From Cymbomonas tetramitiformis (lineage: Eukaryota; Chlorophyta; Pyramimonadophyceae; Pyramimonadales; Pyramimonadaceae): a DNA stretch of 64,000 bases. Below are positions 1 to 9,400 of the stretch, piece after piece (the stretch's first letter is position 1; the number at the start of each line of letters is the position of its first letter). The position numbers and the translations under genes are program-made. The notes below the pieces were generated by a model, which did not search any database, was not told the DNA's origin, and worked only from the letters and a program-made list of their open reading frames with translations. The stretch covers positions 1 through 64,000 of the forward strand of contig LGRX02027214.1 in assembly GCA_001247695.2 (NCBI GenBank), written 5' to 3'.

Positions 1-14
1 TGCTGCGAGCTCTC

Positions 15-773
15 GTGCCAGTCGCCGCGCCAAAGAGCACTGCAGCTGAACCCCGGAAATCCAAACGTAACGAGGGACCGCCGGCTGCCGGCAGCAACAA
101 GCGCAAGAAGCAGGCCTGCCCGGCTGATGCTCGGCAGGTTACTGTGTCAGGAGCAACAATGGCCGAGCTCCTGCCAATTTCGCGGAAGGGCGCGTTTCAT
201 CGCGCCGTCAGTGGCGGTGTAGAGTGGTTGGTGGCTGCTGACAAAGCGGAGAAGCTCACGCAGTCCGCTGTCAAAATACTGTCGGGCCGTATGAAGACAC
301 AGCTCTGGGAGACGACCACGTACGGCGAGGAGTACTCAGTGGAGCATGCCTCCGGGACGTGGAGTGGAGCAATCGGCAAGACTGTCCATCGCATAACGGT
401 GGAGGAGTGGTCTGAGGTGCACGATTACTACTGCACGGCGGTGGCCAGTGACAATGGCGCCAACCTGCAAGTCAAGTTGCCCGCAGTGCTCCTCGACTTC
501 GCCATTTTTCATGCGGAGTTCGACGCGCACGCATTCAACTCGGCGATCATCCCGAAATTCGGCGAGTGCCGGGTCCCGGATGTGCACATCTGCGAGAAGG
601 GACTGCTTTGGAGGACATCGACCGGGAAGAAATGTGCATGTCCAACCTGCCGAAGTTGCTCAGCATGCGCGACACGGTCCCGCCGGGTTTACAAGTGGAC
701 GGAAATGCGGAGCCACGACCAGCCGGTGAGTGGGGCACGCCTCCCGCAGGCAGCTCGCATGCATGGGTTGTGA
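15..773 (+). pseudogene. Uncharacterised ORF upstream of the CACTA transposase, probably frameshifted
   Basis: I do not recognise this protein. It has a basic Lys/Arg-rich N-terminus (KRKK near residue 30) that could be a nuclear localisation signal, then about 150 residues of ordinary mixed composition. Near position 598 the natural-looking reading moves to another frame (ALEDIDREEMCMSNLPKLLS), which runs into a GTGAGT donor-like site at about 726. This suggests a one-base change in a GGG run. The Cys-rich tail of the original frame is then probably out-of-frame translation. Its position upstream of the Tnp2 remains makes an accessory protein of the same transposon plausible, but this is inference. 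The true start may lie left of the window. Confidence 0.4.
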
Positions 774-1335
774 CATGCCGATGCCTGCAATGAGCAACAT
801 GAGGATGAATGTCGAATCTTGCGCCGTGTGCACGCAGGTGTATCTGGTGACGCGTAGCTTGGATTGCAACACTGGCGATACCCCAAGCTGCTGGCTGACC
901 AGTGTTCCCGAACCAGAAGCTTGAAAGCAGGCGCATACGACTTGTACCGCAGGGGAAACGCGCAAGCGTGCAAGCCTCTGGCATGAAAGCTTAGGATGTC
1001 AACCACGAACACCAGCTTCCGATTAATGCAGATTGTAGGCTATGCGAAGTGAAAGACCGTATGTGGCTAGAACAGACAATTTTGAACTGTATTGTATCTT
1101 TGGAATAAATCAGTTTGTGTTCTCCGACGGAAACACGCGGTCACTAAGCACGCGTCACGCTGCACACGCCATGCACCGAGCGACCGCCGCGTATCGATCG
1201 GGCGCTCACGCGAGGAGCAACGATGCATCTAACGAGGTGTCTGCCTTCATGATGCAGGTGCTGTCGGTGTCCCCCCCCCACTCCCCCTCAACGGATGTGC
1301 TGCGTGCAGGTCGGTGACACGCCGGAAGGGGTAGT
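774..1335. other. Non-coding gap, probable intron or spacer in the CACTA element
   Basis: I see no convincing gene here. A donor-like GTGAGT lies at about 726 and acceptor-like CAG sites occur near 1257 and 1310, so part of the stretch may be an intron joining the flanking ORFs. Confidence 0.3.
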
Positions 1336-1356
1336 TTGCGGCAGGTATGCGCGGTG

Positions 1357-2385
1357 ATGGCTGAACTGGAGGACGCCGTCATCATGCGCAAACTGCAAAG
1401 CCTGCATATTGGGGGCAAGTCACCCAAAGTGTCACGGTTTGCTGTGGACATCGGATGGATCCCAAGCAAGGTCACAGAGGAGTGCAGCACGATGGCGCAG
1501 AAGAGCGCAAAGATCCGTCAGCTGGCTGACAGATTGACAACTCTCGGGTGCATGATCGACAAGAGGATGCGGATAACCTACGCACCGCCGCATGTGGGCC
1601 CCAGAGAGCTAGCAGGTGGGGGGGCGAGCCCGGTGGACGGCGCGCGGGGGAAACGGCGAGCCGGGGGGGAAGCCGTCACGTGCCAAACGGCGCAGCTCCC
1701 AACCGCGTGTGATAACCGGCACGTGACCGACGCCCGCCTACTGGAGTTGGCGCAACGCGCTTACCGTGACATCAAGCGCCCAAGCATTCGCTCCATCTTC
1801 ACCCCCGACGACTTGTGCACGCTGGGCATACCTGATCAGGTAGGGCGCGCCGGAAAGGATTACAAGGGAAGGATGGACGTGCTCATAGGCCGCATGCAAT
1901 CTCTGGGAGTTCAGTTTGATCAAAGGCACCGGGTCATTGCCATCTCCGCTGGCCACCAGATGGAGGCGGCCCCAGTGTTTGTGGAAACAGCGGATGATGA
2001 TTCTCAGCAGGCGAGGATACCCAACAAGAGAATGCGGTATACCCTGGTGGGAGGAGCCGGCGCAGATGGGAATGACACGAACCACGACCTGGCGGACGCA
2101 CAGGCCGTGGGATATATGGGATTGAGTCATTGCGAGGAAGGGGGGTCGTCAGATGCCCCCACCCCAGCCGAAAATGCATACTGGGAGGAGGTGTTGGATT
2201 TGCCGGACATCCCGGAAGAAGACATCGTGGAGGAGACGGACGAAGGTGGTGATGCGGAGGCGGACCTCCTCTCCATCCCGGACTTTCTTTACGATGTACG
2301 CCCTGCCGCACCTTGCACACTGGCGGAACACTGGTCTCACTGCCCTGCTCGGACAGGACGTGGAAACGCCTGTGCGTCTTTCTGA
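1357..2385 (+). CDS. Uncharacterised transposon-associated protein with a duplicated ~65-residue module
   Basis: I do not recognise the family. From the likely start MAELEDA, two related modules of about 65 residues are visible. The first (about residues 10-75) runs from MRKLQSLHIGG to DKRMRITYA. The second (about 125-195) runs from LLELAQRAY to FDQRHRVIAIS. Both share an L..L start, an IP.QV/IP.KV step, a K..QL/R.DVL helix and an LG(C/V)..D(K/Q)R end. An acidic C-terminus follows (PDIPEEDIVEETDEGGDAEAD). The end may be spliced at the GTACGC donor-like site near 2297. It sits directly upstream of the Tnp2 remains in the same orientation, so a CACTA accessory or DNA-binding protein is a reasonable guess, not a demonstrated function. 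Confidence 0.4.
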   Translation: MAELEDAVIMRKLQSLHIGGKSPKVSRFAVDIGWIPSKVTEECSTMAQKSAKIRQLADRLTTLGCMIDKRMRITYAPPHVGPRELAGGGASPVDGARGKRRAGGEAVTCQTAQLPTACDNRHVTDARLLELAQRAYRDIKRPSIRSIFTPDDLCTLGIPDQVGRAGKDYKGRMDVLIGRMQSLGVQFDQRHRVIAISAGHQMEAAPVFVETADDDSQQARIPNKRMRYTLVGGAGADGNDTNHDLADAQAVGYMGLSHCEEGGSSDAPTPAENAYWEEVLDLPDIPEEDIVEETDEGGDAEADLLSIPDFLYDVRPAAPCTLAEHWSHCPARTGRGNACASF

Positions 2386-3400
2386 TACATCATGTAGTGC
2401 GTATTGTAGCATGTACGTTATGCAACATGCGCAGGGGCATGCAGCGCATGCAGAATATGCACAGAAACTAAGCCAGGATGGGACGGCCACTCGCAGGAAC
2501 TAGCTGCAAAGGCGGGCATGGAAATCGAGGTGGAAGAGGCGTCCGCCTTGCTGCTGGCTCATCACGCAGAGGTGACGGTGTACGCGCCGGTGCCGGCGAA
2601 AGAGGTGACGGTGGACCCTCCGGAGGCAGGGAAAGCGGTGACGGTAGACGCGCCGGAGCCAGCGAAAGTGGAGACAATGGACGCGCCAGAGTCGGCCGAA
2701 CTCAGTCCCCAAAAAGATGGATCCGCTTCTAACGCATGGGCTGGCGAGCCCCCACGGAGTGACGCTGCAGGAAGCTGTGTGGTATTTGCTGGACATGAAA
2801 CGGCTGCAGCAGTGGACAGACGCGCACTTCAACACGTTCATGAAAATCTTGAAGATGCTGCTGGGTGGAGCAAACACCAATTTACCGGGGTCGCTCTGGC
2901 ACATGCTACGCCTGATTGGTGCCGAGACCGTGTGGGACTACGCAGTGCATGTGTGTCCGAAGTATCACAGAACGTTTCCAGCAGAGACCAAGAAACCAGC
3001 GCAGGAGAAATGCGGGGTTCCCATCGCGTGGGATGCGGCGGGAGTGCCGGTCGGGTGGTGCGAGGAGGAGAGATACAGTGTGACACGTACGGCGCGGGGT
3101 GAAAGAGGTGTACCGCCCGCAGGAGTACTATTTCTACTTCCCGGTGAAACGGCTAGTCAGACGCTGGATGCGCAATGCGAAGTTTGCAAAGATGCGTGCT
3201 GATACGCAGGCGAGAGCGCCTACAAACGCATGCGTCATGACCAGCCCGCACGTGGCGCGGATCAACGAGCACAGCACGGTTGGGGGCCGGCTGCTGCAGG
3301 AAACAGAAAGCACGGATCCCATGAAACCTGGAATGGTTCGGGCTGGAATGGCTGTGGAATACGGTGAGGATGACGCACGGGCGAAGAAGCACGACAAACA

Positions 3401-3888
3401 GTGAGTCCAGCCGACACCCAGCACTCCTACTACAACCAAGCCCCCCCCCTCCCCTTGATGTATGTTGAATGAAATGGCTGACCTGAACAGCGCTATGGTG
3501 CAAACGATGCGTTGCACGTGAGGGTGGGGACACACCACCGGGCGTAATGGTGGGAATGTGGCGCGCACGGTGCAGGGGATGGTCCACGAGGTTCGGAGCG
3601 ATGCGGAGCGCGGACCTGCACCCTCGGGTACACGCCGCCACAATCTGCAACTCGAACCGTTGCGATGTGCCTTGTTACTAGAATAAGGCTAACCAGTGTA
3701 ACGCATGCAGGTGGTCCCCTGCTGCTGGTCTGCTTCTGCAGTGTAGGCGTATGCAAGGTGCACTGCGTCCCGCCTTGCGTGCCGTAGGTTGTACACCTGC
3801 TAGCGTGTCTGGCTGTGAAGGCTTCCCGGTGATTGAGGAAGGGAGGACTGGCGGTGCATCCATGCGGGTGTTCGCAGGATCGGGTTAG
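3401..3888 (+). other. Intron of the Tnp2-type transposase
   Basis: Donor GTGAGT at 3401 and acceptor TTAG ending at 3888. Joining CA|G restores a Gln codon and continues directly into MEFTGLVIVVPGP in the correct frame. No other gene is seen inside. Confidence 0.6.
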
Positions 3889-4606
3889 GATGGAATTTAC
3901 CGGGCTCGTAATTGTGGTTCCGGGCCCTAGGCAGCACTGGAAGAACAATGACGTGATCCAAGAGCGCCTCGTGAAGGAGCTCAAGGAGTTACGCGACGGG
4001 CACGCTGACGACAAAGGCACGCCGTTCCAAGTATACGATGGTTACTTTGGCAAGTGGCATGATAAGTTCAGTGTGTTTCTGGTGCTGTGCTACTGTGACA
4101 CCGTTGCGCGGAACGATCTGGGAAGGTTCGCTCCGGTGGCTGCCAGACGCAACGATTACCTGAGCCTGTGGGAGGGCACCCCCGGACCAACTGGTGGGAT
4201 GTATTGCCTAGGCTATGCCAAGCCTATCGCACAAAGCTATTTACCGGACGGGGAGACGGTTCATGCCTGGGACCCGTCGGTGCTATTAACCCAGGAGGAT
4301 CACGAGGAACTAGTCAAGCTAACCCAGGAGGGCGCTGATCCCATGCGGACCGGGCGCTACGGCAAGGGTCCCCTGGAGGCCTGGAATATTTCACCGCCAT
4401 GTCGGCATACGTGCTGCCTTTCATGCACTGTATGACCTTCGGTGTCGTGAAGAGTACTGTGAAGATGTTCCGCCACAAGGTGCCCAACTGCGATGACACG
4501 TGCTACTTCAACGCCGCGCGGCTACAGCAGCTACAGAAGAACGGCAAAGGGCTGTGTGCCCCGCACGACATGCACCGTGAGTACCAGGACGTGGTGCAAT
4601 ATGCAG

Positions 4607-4769
4607 GTAGGTGTGCTGGCAGGCATGATTGCAGGAAAGCTGTTCTTCCCATGCATGCGAGATCTACGTGAATTGTGTGCATAGGCCCGCCCGTTGTATG
4701 GGTTGACCATTGATTGAATGAACGGTGCATGCATGCTGATGTCGCCCGAAACGCTTGGTTTGTTTGCAG
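4607..4769 (+). other. Second intron of the Tnp2-type transposase
   Basis: Donor GTAGGT at 4607 and acceptor TTTGCAG ending at 4769. Phase 1 on both sides gives VVQYAG followed by NYTMEDWLNF. Confidence 0.6.
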
Positions 4770-5871
4770 GGAACTACACTATGGAGGACTGGCTCAACTT
4801 CATTTTGATATTCAGCCCGCTGGTATTCATGGACGTCCTGTGGAGTCTCAACCGAGAGTTGGACAGGGCTTGGTGGAAGCTGAGGGAGGCTGTGATATAT
4901 TTCATCCGGCTGGTGTGCGCCGGCACAATCGAAGACCGCGCAGAGGCTCGCGCACAAGCGGAGCTGCGTATGAGGGAGTTCGCTGTCATTATTGAGAACG
5001 AGTGCCCTATGAACATGCCGACGCTGAATCTACGCCTAGCCGTGGTACACTTGTGCAAGCAAGAGGAGAAGGTAGGCGTTGTCAGCTCCAACATCGAGCT
5101 ATGGGTGGAGCGCCTGTTGGGGGAGGCGAAGGGGGTGGTGCCGGAGCCGGTGGGGGGAAGGCCATCGATTCATGCATCGGTAACGCCTACTTGCTGAAAG
5201 ACCGTGTAGATGACATGGCCCACTTGTACCCCGGGATCCGGTTCCTTCCAGACTATGTCGCGCACTCGGTGAAAGAGGACGGCCCGGGTTTCCGCGATGA
5301 CCCGGGGCTCGCGTGTCACTTCATGGATGTCGGTCATCACATCATCCGCGGTGGCGTGGCTGTATCCGCGCTAAGCGCCGATGCGGAAGGAAGGCTGCTT
5401 CCGGGCCCGGCGGCTTCCTTGCGTGCCATGCACGGTGAGCGATACGAGCTAGAACGGGACGCCTTGGACGTCCTATGTTTTCCACGAATGCGGCACGGCG
5501 ACGAGGACTTCACGTCCACGATGTACACCAGGGCTGTAACCAGAATCTCCTACAACGTAGCCTTAGCATCCTCTGAAACCGATGCATTTGAATACGGCCG
5601 CGTGGAAGCTTACTATCTGATCTGGGACCCGGCCACACATTGCGCTGTGTGCCGTCTAGCCATGGTGACGGCATACCCGACTATCAAAAACGCGCGCATG
5701 AACAGCCGTGCCGTCTTTGTCTTGAACGAGGATGCCAAACATACCCTGCTGATGCCGGCGTCACGCCTTGAGACCAAGTGTCTCTGCCACCGTCCTCCGG
5801 GATTTAAAATCCCCCTCCACGCCATCTACCTTTGGCCAGGAATGAAATCTGCACGATGCTCAAGACCTTAG

Positions 5872-6117
5872 CAACGGCAAGCTAGAAACCAGCAGCATGC
5901 GTCCTTCCTTCCTCTCTCCTTATTGCTTCTAGTGTGACCTTACTTGCAAAGCCCAGGACGGGGCCGGGAGTTGCCAAGCCACATACTTACCTACCTAGCA
6001 TATCTGGTAACAGTTATGTAACATTCCATGCCTGATTGCCACGTGCACTAATCTTGCACACGTGTCCGTATCACAGTGCATCCTGCCTGCCACGTGTCCA
6101 ACCGTGGTCATACCGTG
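5872..6117. other. Spacer between transposase remains and motif field
   Basis: No gene seen. It contains GCCACGTG and CACGTGT words that may be part of the transposon 3' untranslated region. Confidence 0.25.
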
Positions 6118-6448
6118 GCAAATTTACCGGTCATATGTGGTAATTTTACCATTGGGGGTCAATTTACCGGTCATATGTGGTAATTTTACCATTGGGGGTC
6201 AATTTACCGGTCGTAGGGGGGTACCATGGTAAATTATATACAGCAATGGTAAACAATGATATATAATTACCGCGCTATAAGTAAATGTGGTAAAATCGTG
6301 TTAGAAAAGTGCCACGTTACCAATAGGAAATTACCCACGGGATTTATATCGCCACTATTAGTGTAATGGTGGTAAAACACCAATTTACCACAATTTACCA
6401 CCAGTTTACCACATTTTACCACCATTTTACCACGTTTATTTCTCAGTG
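6118..6448. repeat. TTTACCAC/GGTAAA motif field, putative CACTA 3' subterminal repeats and terminus
   Basis: This AT-rich stretch holds many copies of TTTACC, TTTACCAC and their complements in both orientations. It includes a 40-bp unit repeated perfectly at 6121-6160 and 6161-6200, with a partial third copy to 6213, and a run of ACCAC-spaced copies at 6380-6433. CACTA transposons are known to carry short subterminal motifs in both orientations that bind their TnpA-type protein. The motif field sits just 3' of the Tnp2 remains, ends with CAGTG at 6444-6448, and is followed at once by reverse-transcriptase coding sequence. I therefore infer it is the 3' end of the element. Confidence 0.5.
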
Positions 6449-9400
6449 TGTAAGGTAGCTTACCAACGACCGAGGAAATACAGCCCGGGAGAGCAGGAGA
6501 TCATCGACCTGCACTGCAAGGAACTGCTGGAATATGGCTTCATCGAGCCGGCTTCGCAGCACTGCAGACACGCCAGCAACGTGGTGGTTGCGGGGAAGAA
6601 GGATCACGACACTGGACAGTGGACCTCGACGAGGTTCTGCGTCGACCTCCGGAACACGAACCGGTTGTCGCTGAAGGATAACACGTTACCACATCGTCCA
6701 GAAGAGCTCTACCAGCGCGTGGCCAAGGCCAAGTTCAAGACTACCCTGGACGCGACCAAGGCGTTCCACCAGATTCCCATGACCACTGAGGAGGACAGGG
6801 ACAAGACAGCGTTCTGGTGGGGCAACCAGCTTTATCGCTACACATCCATGCCGTTTGGAGCAGCTGGAGCAACCGCAGCCTTCATCAGGATCATGGACTA
6901 CGAGCTACGTCACCTGCAACACTGCACGGTGGCGTATGTCGATGACGTGTGCATATACTCAGACACCGCTGAGCAGCACATCAAGGATGTGGAAGCCGTG
7001 CTTCGCACTTTGGGGGATGCAGGGATACGTCTGCATTCGGGCAAGTCGACCTTCGGGTCAGCCACGGTGGACTTCTTGGGCTACCGCATCGGCTATAACA
7101 CCATTGGCGCGCAGGACATCAAGTGCAAGGCCATCCAAGAGCTGCCCAAGCCCGAGGATAAAACTGGAGTACGCTCCATCCTTGGACTCATGAACTATTA
7201 CAAAGGTCTGGTGGGGGAACCCATGGGACCCAACTACTCAGAGATGGCACGACCATTGAACGACTTGCTCAGAAAGGAAGTGTTGGATGTCAAGGAAGCT
7301 TGGGGGAAGGATCAGGACCAGGCATTGCAAGCATTGAAGGATGCCCTGTGTTCGGGGAGATGTTTGAAGCCCATTGATTACAGCAAGCCCATCTTCCTCT
7401 ACACAGACTGGAGCAACCATGGCATTGGCGCAGTGCTGGGACAGAAGGACGAGAATGGCGTAGAGCACATCTGTGTGGTCATCAGCCGCTCGCTGTCGAA
7501 AACCGAGAGACAGTACGCGAGCTTCCAGGGTGAGATGCTGGCAGTGGTGTGGGCCATCCGCACATTACGACAGTACCTGCACGGGATCCACTTCACGCTG
7601 ATCACCGACCATTCGCCGCTCACAACACTCATGGAGAAGGGGGACCTACAAGGTCAACACCTACGCTGGGCCATCAGCCTCCAGGAGTTTGAGTTCACGG
7701 TCCAGTACCGACCAGGTCCGAAGAATGAGAACGCGGATGTGCCATCCAGGTACCCACTGCCCAGCACCGCGGACGAGACTGGTGCCCGTTTGGATCGTGA
7801 AGGGGACCGAGCCAGGGAAGCGGGGCGTGCCGAGAGGCCAACGCGCTGTTTCGCAGACATCATTTGCTTGGAAGTAACCAGGGAGCCACCACTTGGTCCC
7901 GAAGTAAGCCCAGAAGCCCAGGTGGCCAACTACTGCGAGAACATGGCCAGGGAGCAGCTGGGGACTAGTGCAGTCCATCGACTGTTTGACGTGCACTACC
8001 GAGAAGAGCTGGAGTGTAACAAGGGGGTCATGTTTGACACTGACCACCCGGAAGTGGCCAGGTGCTCGGGCAGGTTGACTCGAGTCGCCTGGGATGCCCT
8101 CAGCCAGGTCCGGCCGATCAGGGGTATGCATTCCGGAGGCTCACCAGCGATATACGGCGACGAGACCATGGAGGGTGGTAAGCTCAAAGTGCCGAAGAAG
8201 ATCGACACGAGAGTGATTGACAAGAGCTTCTTCCGGGAAGCCAGAGAAGAGGGCGTGGTCTGCTATGAGCCGTGTGGGGGCCTGTGTGCTGGACTAGAGA
8301 TGCTCTTGCGCTGCGGAGTTAAGGTTAACAAGTACCTCTACCAGGACATCTCGAAGTCCAGCCAGACGGTAGCCAGGGCCAGGTGCATGGCGCTCAGTCG
8401 CCGTCATCCTGACTTGTTCCGTGCCGAGGCAGCCCACTTGGAGCAACTGCCCAGCAACATCGAAGACACCAGCCTCATTGACCTTGTACATGCAGGGGCA
8501 TTGAGTGGAGAGCAGTGGGTCATGGTGTGTGGATATCCATGCCAGGACCTGTCACCAGCTGGCAAGCTGGCTGGTCTGGAGGGCAGGCACAGCAGACTGT
8601 TCTACCAGGCAGTGCGAGTCCTCTCCACGCTGCAACAGCTGCAGCCTCAGAGACCGCCAGCATATGTGCTGGAAAACGTTTCTCCGCTGTCACACAGGGA
8701 GAACTCGAAGATCAGGAAGGAGGTGTTCCCCATCATCAACAGCGTGGTGGGCCAGCCGGTGTCCTTTGACGCGGCGCGCGCGGGATCATACGCGCATCGC
8801 CTACGAGCATATTGGAGCAATCTGTTCCAGAATCAGCAGTTCAATCTGGTGATGGAGCGGGTGGACAGACCACCAGACAGATACGTGCGCGATATTCTGC
8901 AGCGAGGCTGGAAGCCGCGCAGGGTCGTCACAGGAGACAGGAAGCCTCACTACACCGCCAACGTTGTAGGGGAGCCTATGAGAGTATTGCCAACCATCTT
9001 GGCGACACAAAACTCTCGTGCTTTTCGCGCGCCTCGCGCAGGCACAGTGGTGAGGAAGGGAGATGATGATGAAGTGGGGGAGACCAGAGAGGTTAACCTG
9101 GACGAGAAGGCAGTGGCCATGGGGTACAGCGCAGGTGAGCTGCGCGCGGCACATGGCATGAAAGACGAAGAATTGGCAGGAGTGCTTGGCCTTGCTATGG
9201 ACCGAAGAGCAATGGAGCTATTGTATGCGATTGCCGAGGTCAGCACGACCAAACTGCCGAAGAGTGAGGAGAGTGAGGAGGAGGAACATGGCACGCTAGT
9301 TGCCATCCCCATCGCGAAAGCCACCAAGGTGGCTGCCACCTCCGAGGGCACGGCTGAGCCGGTGCGAGCCCAACTAGCAGAGTGGATCACCAGTTCCAGC

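Larger units (their letters stand above)
2518..5871 (+). pseudogene. Tnp2-type (CACTA/EnSpm) transposase, multi-exon and frameshifted
   Basis: The order of blocks matches the Tnp2/Transposase_21 family of CACTA elements: an N-terminal helical block (FNTFMKILKMLL), a Cys-containing block (VHVCPKYHRTF), FYFPVKRLVRRWMRNAKFAKM, the GLVIVVPGPRQHWKNNDV block (the PGP motif typical of Tnp2), MHCMTFGVV, and a C-terminal YGRVEAYYLI block. Two introns fit in phase: donor 3401 to exon 3889 (phase 2) and donor 4607 to exon 4770 (phase 1). The reading frame changes without a plausible intron near 2712 (CCCCAAAAA), 3093 (GGGG), 4378 and 5153 (GGGGGG). These are mostly homopolymers, so they are real decay or local sequence errors. 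As read, the gene cannot encode a full transposase. Neighbouring ORFs 5' and the motif field 3' belong to the same element by inference. Confidence 0.72.
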
